A stretch of DNA of 64,000 nt from Chionoecetes opilio. Taxonomy: Eukaryota > Arthropoda > Malacostraca > Decapoda > Majidae. Below the pieces are notes generated by a model. That model was not told the origin of the DNA and searched no databases. It worked only from the letters and a program-made list of their open reading frames with translations. Location of the stretch: NCBI GenBank assembly GCA_016584305.1, contig JACEEZ010011110.1, forward strand, positions 18,622-82,621, written 5' to 3'. A program made the translations under genes and the position numbers. This document shows, piece by piece, positions 33,077-44,330 of the stretch (positions within the stretch are counted from its first letter, which is position 1; every line of letters starts with the position of its first letter).

Positions 33077-33360
33077 AAGACTGAGGGCACCTTGGCTTGT
33101 ACCAAGAGTCATGATGGCGGTCAAACGACGAATGACCGACGAAGGGTACCACAAAAGGGATATTTTTTGGAACGAAGAGCAACGACGACGGTCGTAGGTC
33201 ACGGTCGAAGACACGGGTACCCCCGTGTCTTCGCGCCGACCGTCGTCGATGCTATTCGTTCTAAAAAATATCCGTCTCATGGTACCCTTCGTCGGTCGTT
33301 CGTCGCTCGACCGCCATCATGACTCTTCGTACAAGCCCTTTTTCCCTTCCCGCAGTCTTA
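33077..33360. mobile_element. Foldback MITE, ~284 bp palindrome
   Basis: Arms run from AAGACTG / CAGTCTT inward through GGCTTGTAC, AAGAGTCATGATGGCGGTC, GACGAAGGGTACCA and GGATATTTTTTGGAACGAA to a centre at about 33222 (GAAGACACGGG / CCCGTGTCTTC). A related, larger-gapped copy lies at 51181-51600. The small frames read on both strands are mirror images. Confidence 0.85.
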
Positions 33361-34175
33361 CCTCGCCAGTAGCCGCCACCAGTGACATCAATAAGGTGAG
33401 TTAATCTTTTCATAAAGTTAGGAGGGTTATGTTGTAGGGTCAAAGTATGTTGGGATAGGTTAAGCTTAGGTTTGTTTTAGTTAGAAATGTATGCCTCACC
33501 ACAAGCATGATTGTAGGATAGATTTAAGGTTACATTAATAGAGTTGGAAATTGGCTCCGATGGCGTGTGCGGGGTAGAAGGAGGCATCAATGGGAGATTA
33601 TTGGTCTAACTTTTCATTAATTTATTATGGTAAACTTATACATATCACCACTAATTCAAGTAATTTCCAAGAGGCTTGGAGGCACCCTGAACCCATTTCC
33701 AAGGTAAGATTACAATTGCATTGCTTAGTTAAGGAGATATTGGTTGGTTAGTCTTGTAAATCTTACCGAGGCGTTGTTCTGTAAGATTTACCAATAGTTG
33801 TATTGGAGAAGAACATGCAGTTCTTTTGATAAAATACCTAGTATAGGCGTGTAGCTAAATTAAACCTTTGGCCTATTTACAGTTCCCATTTCGAGCTATT
33901 GCAGTAGATATAATATCAACACAAGCTAAATTCACATGGTAACAATCAATAATATGGGGCACAAAATCAAAATAAGTCTGTTATAATGGACGAGAACTGC
34001 GCGAGAACTGCTACCACTTAAGTTTTCTAAATTTTGTTTTCCTCAGTATAATGTGTAGTATTAATCCACTTCCGCGTAACCTTCAAAACTTATATACATA
34101 TTGTAGAAATGCCAGTTGTCTAATATCGCATACAAGCACACCCTCCCCGTCCAGAGCCCCACCCATCTTTTAAGA
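33361..34175. other. Unassigned
   Basis: About 0.8 kb without recognised gene or repeat. Confidence 0.4.
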
Positions 34176-34183
34176 GGTTAGGT

Positions 34184-34540
34184 GGTAAATATCCAGATGA
34201 ACACCGAACTCACTTTGGTGGACGAAACAATTTTTTTCTGGTGTGTTTTGATGTTTTTTTTTTTTTTAGGTAGATAGATAAAGGTATGTTTTTTTTTTTT
34301 TTTTTGTCAAGGAAAGGTTAGGTTAGGTTAGGTTAGGTATGGGTTAGGTTAGGTTAGGTTAGGTATGGGTTAGGTTAGGTTAGGTTTAGGTTCAATTTTC
34401 TTTTTTTGTCATTTTTGTTGCAACAACAAAAGAATTGCGACAGGAACAGTTAGCAGATTCATTCAAAACACATAAAAACACACCAGAAAAAAATTGTTTC
34501 GTTCACCAAAGTGAGTTCGGAATTCATCTGGATATTTACC
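34184..34540. mobile_element. 357-bp MITE flanked by GGTTAGGT and containing a TTAGG array
   Basis: Terminal repeats GGTAAATATCCAGATGAA (34184) and its complement (to 34540) extend ~70 bp inward through CGAACTCACTTTGGTG and AACAATTTTTTTCTGGTGTG. GGTTAGGT at 34176-34183 and 34541-34548 is an exact 8-bp duplication. Ends starting GG with an 8-bp duplication fit Merlin-type elements, but no transposase is present to confirm this. Confidence 0.78.
34315..34393 (+). repeat. Interstitial telomere-like (TTAGG)n array
   Basis: About 12 units of TTAGG with two TATGGG interruptions, in the middle of the MITE. TTAGG is the usual arthropod telomere unit. Confidence 0.88.
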
Positions 34541-34548
34541 GGTTAGGT

Positions 34549-36767
34549 TAATAATCTCGGCGGGGGGATCGAGAGGAGCAGAGCTCCCCCGTTAGGAGGT
34601 CATTTCATTGTTACTTTCACATTCTTCCAGACCTGTAGAAAGGTGAAAAATACTTAGATTCAGACACAGTCATGTTCTAAATATTAGCCATGAAAATCAG
34701 AAAAAAAAAATTTATTGGGTTTCCGGAAAACAAAAATATCTCCATCTGAAAACCCCCCCCACTAATTTTAGGCAAGGAAAAACGGGTCAGTGTTTCAGAA
34801 AATGACCGCGCAGTCCTTATCCACTTTTTACGGCTATCTCGGCTACCGTAGTTATGACGCATTGTTATTCAAAGGGTAACAAGATAATTGTTCGCTTATA
34901 TTTAATTGCTGTCTGCACAGTTCAATTTCACACGGCCTCCCTATGCACATATGTTGTACGTCTTCTAAAAGTATTCGTGCTACTTGTCTAACCAAAGCCA
35001 ACCATTCACCCACTGACTAGGCGATATTAAATTATAGCTATTATACTAAATTCGGTACCGTAACACGTAATTTATGCCAAAGATGCCAGCAGCGGATGTT
35101 GCTGGTACATAATTGATTTCTGTTTATCATCAGAATCATCGTATAATGCGGGCACAGCCTTACACAAGACAGGAGAAAACTCCCCTTCCTCTTGCCTCGA
35201 CAGCCGAGTTTGTTTGTAAACAAATAACGGGGTTTTTGCGTTCCATTTGTGATACGCGAACCCAGAACCAGGAACTGAACCCAACCCTGAACTGAAAGAA
35301 CTGGTTCCTGGAACTTGGGCACAAATAGAAGAGGTCTTAGATTCCTATCATGTGTTTCTTAGATTATCAAGTATTTTCTTGACTTATTAAAAGGCCACCT
35401 GTAATATCAAGATCAAGATCAAGATCAAGGCTGCCTTCATAGACTCACCTGGGGAGAGATGCTGAGAAGTGCCTTAGAGGTAAGGCGAAAAGAGCGTCTT
35501 ACACGTCTTCAGGCGCTTTTGTAACGGCCCGGCTAAGGCACCGGCTCAGGCCTATGTACAGTCGATATTTCAGGCGCTTTTGCCTTACACCTCCAACGCC
35601 CAAGGCGTGGGCGTGGTCTGAGAATCCTACTAGCCAATCACGTTGCCTGTCTGAGCGCTGTTTAGGCAGTTTCGACACATCACAAGGCTTGAACACTTCT
35701 CCACTGCAACAAGAATTTTTGTCCCTCCCTCCCTCACATCTGCACTAAGGCAAGGATTTAACGCTCGCCCCGCGGCCCGCCGAAAAGCTGTTTGTCACAA
35801 GTTTGACGTTCATCGCAGGTTTTGACCACTTATATATTTTTGCATTGGGACGTGCCACATACCAGGATAATTGTTAAGGTGTGCTGATTCCGAGACAGTG
35901 AGTGAAAATTTAATGCAAGCAAAAGTACAGGAATAAGAAGGAGTTGAATAAAAAAAGGTGTCAGAAAAAAACTGTTTATACACGATTTCATTTTGCTCTC
36001 ATTATCTTATTATAGGTATAGTTTACTGTAAATTTTATACATTCATGATATGCACTAATGTCTCTAAAAGATGATGGTATGTTCAGTTGTCCTAAATATC
36101 ATCTGGTAGTATGATAATACCGTGTAATAGTACAACATTTTAGTGCGGGAAAAGCACCCTCGGTGACATACCCATGCAGTCACCCGCCACCCGCACGCCC
36201 AACACACAACACACAACATTTCTATCGCCAGCATTTAACACCCTAGTGCCACATTTAGTCTTCCACGATCGATTCATACACACCTTGCAACACTATTATT
36301 ACGTAAACACCAATTGTTACGTTGTAGGAACTGAAACAAGGCTGTATTTGCCTTCTAAACAGAAGATGAATGTCTGTCAAAGGCCAACAGCAGTTCACTA
36401 AGGCATGGTCAGACCATGCCTTAGTTTTCACGCCTTTAGCGGTGCCACTAAGGCGGCATTCTCGTCTGAGCATAGCGGTGGGAGGGCAGTTTGCCTTACC
36501 ACAGGCGCCCTAGTGGATAGGGCGCCCTAGCTCACTCTCAGCATCTGGCCCCTGTGTTTCATCCCCACAGGTGTGTTTGGCAGGTGGAACAGGTGTGTGG
36601 GGGGTCTGCAGATGCTGAAAAATGTGACTCAATGGAAGAAAAGGAGGAAAAACTTAATGTTTTGCTATTTTGCTGGTGATACTGTCTGTCTGTCTGTGTG
36701 GAGAGGAAGAGGTGGAATAAGTACATTTAGTATTATTCTGAGGAAAGGAGCTGAATTTATGTGTATA
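34549..36767. other. Unassigned 2.2 kb with short repeats
   Basis: No gene recognised. Contents: (GATCAA)n at 35408-35430; a GCC/GCG-rich block 35480-35680 with AGGCGCTTTTG twice (35512, 35572); AAGGCATGGTCAGACCATGC palindrome at ~36401-36424. Overlapping short frames at 35041-35322 occur on both strands without a domain. AGGCG motifs at both 35.5 and 36.4-36.5 kb hint at another decayed inverted-repeat element. Confidence 0.4.
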
Positions 36768-36835
36768 AGAACATTATAAATTAAGGAAGCTACAAGAGGC
36801 CGTGAAACCTATGCGTGGTAGTTCCTGTAAATAAA
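36768..36835 (-). repeat. 3' end fragment of a CR1-like LINE
   Basis: AAGGAAGCTACAAGAGGCCG and GTGGTAGTTCCTGT match the 3' end of the CR1-like LINE at 45636-45690 in the same orientation (element 3' end to the left). Confidence 0.65.
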
Positions 36836-37666
36836 ACAAGAGGAGAGGAGGCTTCATCTTAAGGAGAATAAAGAAAATAAGGTAAAGTAAAAATGTTGAA
36901 GATGAGAGAGAGGAGGATGAGAGAAGATGGAGTAGGAGTGAGAAGAAAATACTGAAAATATGGAAGTAGATCTAGGGAGAGATGAAGAAACCACCACTAC
37001 CATCTTTAACCAATGAAATACCCAAACTGATTCACAGAGCCAATGCATGAGAGTTGGAGTAAAACTTGGGTGATGGATGGATCTTTGAACTTGGTACTGC
37101 ATATCCCAAGACAGAGAAACAGTATCTTCTTTAAGTTGTAAGTGTTTATTCTTTTTTATTTGTCATACTTGTTTCACCACCTCCACTATTAACATCATTA
37201 TTACTGTTATAGATCCTTTAACATTATTAACATTATTATCATTATGTATAAGTTTTTATTCTTTTTAATTTGCATGTTTCATCACCATTCTCCCTTTTTA
37301 TTTTTATTTATTATTTCTGACGTATTTCTTCTTTTCTTATCTTTATATTTTTCACACTTACTTCATCATCACCACCACTACTATTAACATCATTATTAAC
37401 TTCATTATTAACATTATCATCATTATGAGGTGTATCCTGGTCAGCGGAGGAGTAATGGTTGTAATGAGGGAGGCTTCCATTGTCTCATCAATACCATGTT
37501 TTTAGTACCTCATGGCTGAATGGAATAAATCATTGTTCTCGTAGTAGTGTTCTGTCTCCTGAAAATTTGGTCATCTTCTTAAGGTTCTCGTCTACCACCA
37601 AGTTTTCTCTGTTTTTCATGTTTTCTCACAGGATTAGCTGTGTCAGAAGAGTCTCCATTTGTCCGT
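36836..37666. repeat. Low-complexity and ATT-rich DNA
   Basis: GA-rich 36840-36990 and TTATTAACATCATTA-type repeats 37135-37430. No gene recognised. Confidence 0.6.
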
Positions 37667-37872
37667 CCGTCAATAACACTATAGTCGCCACTGCACTAAT
37701 ATCGCCAGGCGCCATATATTACGAATTTTAGCATCACTACAGATTTGTATGTGCCACTAAAGACACGTACATAATATAGACTACTGAGCATCCCTCTTTA
37801 GTGGCATATACAGATCTGTAGTGATGTTAAAATTTGTAATATGGCGCCTGGCGACTATAGTGTTGTTGACGG
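37667..37872. mobile_element. 206-bp foldback MITE
   Basis: Ends CCGTCAATAACACTATAGTC and GACTATAGTGTTGTTGACGG. Arms continue through AGGCGCCATAT and CATCACTACAGAT to a centre near 37777. The left arm carries a 16-17-bp insertion (ACTGCACTAATATCGCC). No coding content. Confidence 0.82.
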
Positions 37873-38354
37873 TAGCATATTACAGTTATGTCACATTCTT
37901 CTCTTCTCTCTATTTCACACACTATCCTTCTCTTCATCCTCTCACCATTACTAACATCCACTCAGCTCTTGTGTATTTTGTCATTTCACCCATCCATTCC
38001 TTCCAGGTGACCATTTATCTCAGAGTAGCTGCACATACTTACTCTTATACCTATATTCCCTCATGCCATTTTACCCTAACCATCTCCTCCCTTATTACTC
38101 TGCTGTTCAAATCGTTTGTAATTCATTGCCATAGGAGTCATATTAGAAGGTGAGGCATCTGTTTATAAGTCAACTGGTGATGCTAAAGCAACATAGAAGT
38201 AAATGTCAGGAAATGGAGATGGGAGGTTTGTGATAGATGATTTCAGTGTGTGAGAATGAGATGTTGAATAGGTTGAGGCAATGGATATAAATAATTGGAA
38301 GCGTACCATCGACTGTCTAACCTCATAAGACATGTGTGTGGGTTGTCACTAGAA
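37873..38354. other. Unassigned
   Basis: No gene recognised. The frame at 37821-38153 overlaps the foldback arm and has no domain. Confidence 0.4.
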
Positions 38355-38431
38355 GGTTCCCGTGGTGTAACGGGTAGCACAGCCGCCCGGCATGCGGAAG
38401 GTCCCGGGATCGATTCCCGAGCGGTGCAACC
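38355..38431 (+). repeat. tRNA-like sequence, probable SINE head
   Basis: 77 bases with an A box (TGGTGTAACGG) and a B box (GGATCGATTCC) at tRNA spacing, a plausible anticodon arm (CCGC...GCGG) and 3' GTGCAACC partly pairing with 5' GGTTCCC. The acceptor stem pairs poorly and no TTTT terminator follows at once, so a tRNA-derived SINE or tRNA pseudogene is more likely than a working tRNA gene. Closest in look to tRNA-Val or tRNA-Ala. Confidence 0.5.
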
Positions 38432-38699
38432 TTTATTGGTGAGACCCCCTACTCTAACATGGGAAGAATCTTACACATTCCCACCGTGTAGGGCGAGAGG
38501 ATAGCTTGGAGGACATGTTTAAAACCCAATGAAAACAAAAGGTTCACAGTAGGGAATTAGGCTGAATCATCTGTCAACAGATGTCAATATGTCATCTGTC
38601 ATCTACCCGATATAGGATAGAAAATTATTGGTACTCATGTAGCAATTCAAAAGTTTCAAAATGATAGGAATAGCCCAAAAAAAGCATATGTCAAGGGTC
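38432..38699. other. Unassigned; possible SINE body
   Basis: Sequence downstream of the tRNA-like head, no gene. Could be the body of the SINE, but no second copy is in the window. Confidence 0.35.
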
Positions 38700-39477
38700 T
38701 TAAATTTAAAACACACACACAAAACACACACACACACCCCCACACAACACACACACACACACACCACACACACCACACCAACACACACGGCAACACCACC
38801 ACAAACCCACACGGACGACCACCACCACCACCAAAACAACACACAACCACCACACACACACAAAAAAACCAAAAACCAACAGGACCCCACCCCACCCATG
38901 CATAACTTCCTCACAAACCCTAAACACCCCACCTCACTTATTACACCAACCCCTTTATCCATTAGCAGGGCATTGTTATTATTTGCGGCGCCATACATAG
39001 AACGCGGCGTGTGAGATTTAAATGGATTGTAATTAAAAGGTGATTTGTTTTATTCGGAAGAAAAGAGGGGTTTGGGGGAAAAAAAGGAAGAAAGAGAGAG
39101 ATGAGAGAAGAAAGAGAAAAAAAAAAGAAAAAGAAGAGAAGGAGAAGGAGAGAAGAAAAAAGGAGGAGGAAAGGGAGGAGAGGGTAGAGAGAGGGACGAG
39201 AGGGAGGGGAAGGGATGAAAGGAGAGGAGCGGGAAGGAGAAGATTCGGAGAAAGATTTTGGTGTAAAGATTGGGAAGAGATAGGGGAGGAGGAGAGAGGA
39301 GAGAGAGGAGAGAGGGAAGGAGAGGAGAGAGGAGAGGAGAGGAGGGGGAGAGGAGAGAGAGGAGGAGAGAGGTAGATGTTTGGTGTCAGGGCAAATCTCT
39401 TCCTTCCTCCTCCTCTTCTCTCTCTCTCTCCCCCTCTCTCTCTCTCTCGCTCTCTCTCTCCTTTTTCTCTCTCTCTC
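38700..39477. repeat. CA, GA and TC arrays
   Basis: AC/CACACC repeats to ~38870, unique DNA to ~39045, purine-rich GA/GGA (39055-39375), TC-rich (39400-39477). Frames here are repeat translations. Confidence 0.9.
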
Positions 39478-39478
39478 N
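39478..39478. other. Ambiguous base N
   Basis: Single N at the end of a TC array. Unlike the N at 11954, no duplication around it was seen; repeat-caused contig break is likely. Confidence 0.8.
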
Positions 39479-39922
39479 TTTCCCTTAGTTTGTTGATAAT
39501 TGAGTCACAATGAGGGGGAGGTGAAATGTAAGTTATAACATATGTGGGGCGCTGAGGGTTAAATATGAAAAAAAAATACTAATAATATACAATTGACATC
39601 AGTGATTTAGTAAGAAATTAATTAATCACTACCACAAAGTGCTTTACCTTTATTTTTGCACTTTATGCACGGAAAATATCACGTAATTGGTTTGTGGATG
39701 TGCGGACTTGCGGTTGCGTAAGTGCAAACTTCAAGAAACTTGTGGACTTGCGGTTGCGGAAAGTAAGGATTAGATTAGAAATAAGGTAAGTATGAAATAG
39801 AAAGTAAAGTAAGGGTAGCAGATTTGCGTTCGCGGAAGGGATTTTCGTTTGCGGTGCCCTCCTCTGGTGTGTGTGTGTGTGTGGTGTGTGTGTGGGGTGT
39901 GTGGTGTGTGTGTGGTGTGTGT

Positions 39923-39968
<46 letters not shown>

Positions 39969-40039
39969 GAGAGAGAGAAGAGAGAAGAGAGGAGAGAGAG
40001 AGAGAGAGATGAGAGGGAGAGAGAGAGAGAGAGAGAGGA

Positions 40040-40071
<32 letters not shown>

Positions 40072-40236
40072 CATTCTACCTTATATTCCCTTCTCTCCAC
40101 CTCTAACCTGAAATTATTAGAGTGGACACTGTTTGTGTGTGTATGTGTAGTGTGTGTGTGTGTGTGTTGTGTGTTGGTGTTGAAGAGAGAGAGAGAGAGA
40201 GGAGAGGAGATTGAGAGGAGTTGAGAGGAGGGTGAG

Positions 40237-40278
<42 letters not shown>

Positions 40279-40279
40279 T

Positions 40280-40319
<40 letters not shown>

Positions 40320-40361
40320 GAGAGAGAGAGAAGAGAGAGATGAGAGGACAGATGAGAGAGA

Positions 40362-40430
<69 letters not shown>

Positions 40431-40435
40431 TAATT
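39479..40435. repeat. Unique DNA then GT and GA arrays
   Basis: 39479-39865 has ACTTGCGGTTGCG repeated twice (39707, 39746) but no gene. GT/GGTGT at 39868-39922, GA arrays at 39923-40070 and 40188-40428, GT at 40130-40178. Confidence 0.88.
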
Positions 40436-40829
40436 CACTTTACGAAGATGAGCAGAAGGTTATACATATACCAGGCAGTTTTTGCCCTCCTTCCCCCTTA
40501 ATACTGTAATCTTCTAAATGGTCTGTACACTTAAGGGCCTATCAAAACCGGGCAAATTTATGTGGTTCTGGTTATCAAATCATAGATTATTGCGTACGTG
40601 GACCTACTACTACCGTGGTACTCCTATCTCACTCAAAGTCATTACAAAGAGATCTGCCAAAGTCCGACCTGAAATTCCTAGTAGGCTAGGGTCTTTCTAT
40701 AAAGAGGGTAACGCCACCCATTGGTCTATGTTAATCGCTACTGGGCGCCCATCTGCTTCCGGGGCCTCTCCATATACCCTAAACCTGCGGAAGCTCTCAA
40801 GGCATGACCGCGCAGTATATCATGTGATA
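40436..40829. other. Unassigned, with a 106-codon open frame
   Basis: The frame at 40518-40838 (plus) is not low-complexity (begins MVCTLKGLSKPGKFMWFWLS) but matches nothing I recognise and overruns into the foldback repeat at its 3' end. Probably chance. Confidence 0.25.
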
Positions 40830-41105
40830 CATGTATAAATGATATAATGTTATCTTCATAAATGTTTGTGCAATAATATTATCACATAAACACAGTAAAA
40901 CACACTAAATATATGCCATTATGAGACAGACAAAATATGCATTCACTGAAACTCTCCATTTAAAATTTTGAGAGACAGCTTATAACATGGAGCATATCAA
41001 TAGAAGGGGAATTGTATTAACTTTCCATGACATATTTCGTTTTATAATGAATGAATTAGCACCATGCATAAATTAGCGTTAGTAAATAAATAACATCAAT
41101 CAGGG
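40830..41105. mobile_element. Partial foldback element (one arm) of the 24099-25235 family
   Basis: Shares AATGTTATCTTCATAAATGT, ATGCCATTATGAGAC, TTTCCATGACATATTTCGTT and AGCACCATGCATAAATTAGC blocks with the full copy at 24.1-25.2 kb and with 30165-30650, then stops at the loop (CATCAATCAGGG). Confidence 0.68.
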
Positions 41106-41499
41106 TACATATATAAGCAGGCGCGCTACCCTTTTCATCACCACATTGTGTGAGCGACTGAGCGAGGCTCTCTCTCCGCACTCTCACACCGCACTCTCAC
41201 ACCGCTCCTCTCACACCGCTCCTTCACACACACAGTAGCTGCAGTTCATTATTTTATCTACTTATGCAGTGCTTAAGCTGTGTATTAAACTGCAGTGCGA
41301 ATTGACTATCTTTATAAATTGTAGACATGGGTTAGAGTGATTATATATACTTTTCAAGTTCACGAGATAGTGGTATATATCACTACCGTAACTAGTGGAC
41401 AATGCAAAGGTATAATTCATCATGATTGTATCAGGTACTTGAATATCATATCTCGAATATTCAAAATATTCATACGTGCATCGCTGCCATCATATCGCG
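41106..41499. other. Unassigned, with a TATA-like sequence
   Basis: TATATAAGCAGGCGCGC at ~41111 looks like a TATA box with a GC-rich flank, and CTCACACCGC is repeated three times after it (41180-41215). No gene or LTR could be tied to it. Confidence 0.35.
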
Positions 41500-41578
41500 G
41501 CACAAAGTTAAAATCAGGTCATCTCCCGCTCGGCGGTGTCCGCTCCAGCGGAGGTGGAAACCATGGTCCCATCTAGAG
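41500..41578. repeat. Fragment of the Harbinger-type MITE family of 51243-51509
   Basis: GGCACAAAGTTAAAATCAGG and CTCGGCGGTGTCCGCTC match the interior of the MITE at 51243-51509 (near 51345-51405). No ends preserved. Confidence 0.6.
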
Positions 41579-41770
41579 AAAGTCAGTCCACTTTAACCTG
41601 TGCTCCACCCACTGGATCGGGACGTCAAAGGGTTTCCAGACCGAAGGGTTGGCCGGGGTCACGGCCCCACGGGGTCAGTTATATAGCCTGAACACTGTGA
41701 CTGTCACTGAGGAGAGCTCTGTCGCCATAGTCATAGTTATCGTTGCCCGCTTTTAACCATGCTCTCTCTT

Positions 41771-41885
41771 TCACACACACACACACGCACACGCACACGC
41801 ACACGCACGCACACGCACACGCACACGCACACGCACACGCACACAAACTCACACACACAAGCTCACACAAACTCGCTCGCATACA

Positions 41886-41977
<92 letters not shown>

Positions 41978-41979
41978 CA

Positions 41980-42073
<94 letters not shown>

Positions 42074-42133
42074 ACACACACACACACACACACCCAACAC
42101 ACACACACACACACACACAAACCCCACACACAC
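41771..42133. repeat. CA / CACG / GCAC microsatellite
   Basis: AC and ACGC arrays with a pure GCAC tract at ~41978-42032. All long frames here are artefacts of the repeat. Confidence 0.95.
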
Positions 42134-42567
42134 TTTATATGGTTACCATCAATACTTGTAATATTATGCAACAAGTGCTTGTGGGCCCTTCGGACCCATG
42201 TATTGTAGGCCATGGGCCAAGTAGGGACCACCTGCATCCCCCCCACAACCCTCCGACCTAGGGTTTTTTTGGACCATTGGGATTCCCTGAAGTGGAAATC
42301 AACTGGTAACAGTGAATAAACTTGAATGCACTGTCCATTTGGGACCCATATTTGATGGTACCCCCAAAACATCAATTTTTTCATCGACGCCGCGCCATTT
42401 TCATACTTTTGTTCTGTTCGGCGTCTATGATGGTTAATATTACTCCATAATAAAAGTGTACCTATCAGAAGAAAGCTGTGCACCTACTGATCAATATAAA
42501 ATAAAACATATCACAAATTTAAAGGTGTCTTGGTTTTCATTACTGGAGATGAATATGAGTCCCTCAC

Positions 42568-42852
42568 GTGTTCTTATCCGCAATGCGGAACCTACTGAAA
42601 TATTTAACATTATATAAAAAAATGGAATTTGGAACACCTGATAGATACTATAGGGTGTTTTTCTTACATTCTACATTGTTTCAGCTTTCATTTGGTAACA
42701 AATACCTTCCCATGCCTTCAAAAACCTTTCTTACAGCCCGTCAAACTTACGATCAGACCGTAGAATCATCAAACGCCTTTATGCTGACGAAGAAGTTTTC
42801 TTACAGTAAATTCTTCGCATTAAGGAAAGAAGAAATTGATGTTGCTAAATAA
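42568..42852 (+). CDS. Hypothetical 94-codon ORF inside the Academ-like element
   Basis: Starts MFLSAMRNLLKYLTLYKKME and ends DVAK-stop; lysine-rich, no low-complexity repeat, no recognisable domain. It is read opposite to the neighbouring Academ-like gene. It could be an exon, a captured fragment or chance; coding status is unproven. Confidence 0.2.
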   Translation: MFLSAMRNLLKYLTLYKKMEFGTPDRYYRVFFLHSTLFQLSFGNKYLPMPSKTFLTARQTYDQTVESSNAFMLTKKFSYSKFFALRKEEIDVAK

Positions 42853-43469
42853 TAACAAAGGCTTTATTTTCAGCTGCTATTTTTATACTGTTATGTAATC
42901 TCATCGAAGCACCACTGAACTCATTTACTTAACTTTCAATTTTTCACTTATACGATAATACGTACATCAAAGTTTATATCCAACATTATCTCATATTATC
43001 ATATGCTGAATACATTTTTTTCCATCATCACCTAGTCATCATCCAAACACCACTGAACTCATACTCAACTCTCAAAATTTCACTTATACAATAATACATG
43101 TTCATGAAAGTTTATATCCAACATTATTGATATTATCATAACACTAAACAAAGAAATAATCACATTTGGTTTTTTCCATCATCACCTTGTCATCATTCAA
43201 GCACATCTGAACTCAACTTTAAAAAATTCACTTATACGATAATACATACAAGTTTGTATCCAACATTATTTGCTATTATCATAACACAAAACTAACAAAA
43301 ACCAATAACAATGTTTTTTCCTAATCACCTAATCACTTGAAAACTGGACATGTAATTGCAAAGATTAAATTTAACACAATCATGTGAATTTCATGTCAAA
43401 TATATCAAGTCCATGTTACATGTGCCTTGTTACATGAATTTTCTCAAACATACTCATTGAAGAGACATT

Positions 43470-44330
43470 ACTCATCATCGTCACTGTCATCACCATCACT
43501 CTCCCATGCTGGCTCCATTTCATCACACGTACTGTCAGACGAATCGTCACCACTGTCAGCATCGTCAGGTGCCACCTGAGCTATGTCAGCCAGCTGTCGT
43601 GGGAGTAGATCTCCTTCGTACCACACAGGATCCATATGGCCATTCTCCTCCTCCCAACCATGACCTTGGCTTGCCTTTGGTATCCTTGGTCGGGGAACAT
43701 TGTGCTCTCTTCCAAATTCCGACTTGGTGGTTTACCCTCCGGATGTGCTGGTAAGGCTCCTCTTACATGTTGGAAGACTGGCCATGTCGACGTTGCCTGA
43801 GGGAAGCAGGCGATTCTCCTTGGCACATAACTCATTTATGCGCAGGTGTCTCATGTCGTCAACGTTTGTCACCTTTGATGCTCTCACATGTCACATGTGA
43901 AGCTGTCCAGTTCATCGTTCAACTCTTCTGGCACATCCCACGTATCTCCAAGTTTCTCGAGCACAGGGATGTATTTCGGGAGGGCGCATCATAGTTTTCA
44001 CAGCTTGATTTTGCCAATCCCTCGGAAAGCGTTAGTGCTGTCGCAGCCAGTGTATGCATGGAAAGCCATTAGAGATGTGCATTTCTCTGGCCGAAGTCTG
44101 CAGCAATCTTGCTAACGTTGATTAGCCGTTGCTTGTTGCCTGTGCCTGTGTCAAACAGTATCTGTATGTCATCCATGGATGCAGCATCGTGCAGCAAGAT
44201 GAAGAACACATCCAAATCTGGGGTCTTACCCGAACAAACTCATAGCTTTTGCTGCGAGCGTATTGATGTACAATATCACGCGCGAGTCAGTTTCTTCTTT
44301 TGAGATTCCTGCGCTGGCAACTCCTGGGCT
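43470..44330 (-). pseudogene. Academ-like protein, C-terminal half with YTGCD-type motif, broken
   Basis: Minus-strand blocks in order: VHQYARSKSYEFVR (near 44265-44225), MCSSSC/HPWMTYRYCLTQ from a HDAASMDDIQIL-type segment, GFPCIHWL/HAYTGCD-type region (near 44075-44035), then RLLPSGNVDMASLPTCKRSL and GREHNVPRPRIPKASQGHGW, VWYEGDLLPRQLADIAQVAP, and an acidic tail ending near 43475. The YTGCD core with its histidine resembles XPG/FEN-type nuclease regions, fitting Academ transposons; function is inferred. Frameshifts split it at ~44260, ~44080, ~43980 and ~43740. Confidence 0.58.

Noticed and set aside
33041..33443. Overlapping ORFs on both strands
   Set aside because: Mirror images produced by the foldback MITE.
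38355..38431. Functional tRNA gene
   Set aside because: Acceptor stem pairs poorly and the loop lacks the usual U33; kept only as tRNA-like repeat.
40518..40838. 106-codon ORF with normal composition
   Set aside because: No recognised domain, runs into a foldback repeat, and its length is not unusual for chance in this window; mentioned only as unassigned.
41743..42483. ORFs up to 206 codons on both strands
   Set aside because: Translations of CA/GCAC repeats; the non-repeat end of one falls inside the terminal inverted repeat of the Academ-like element.
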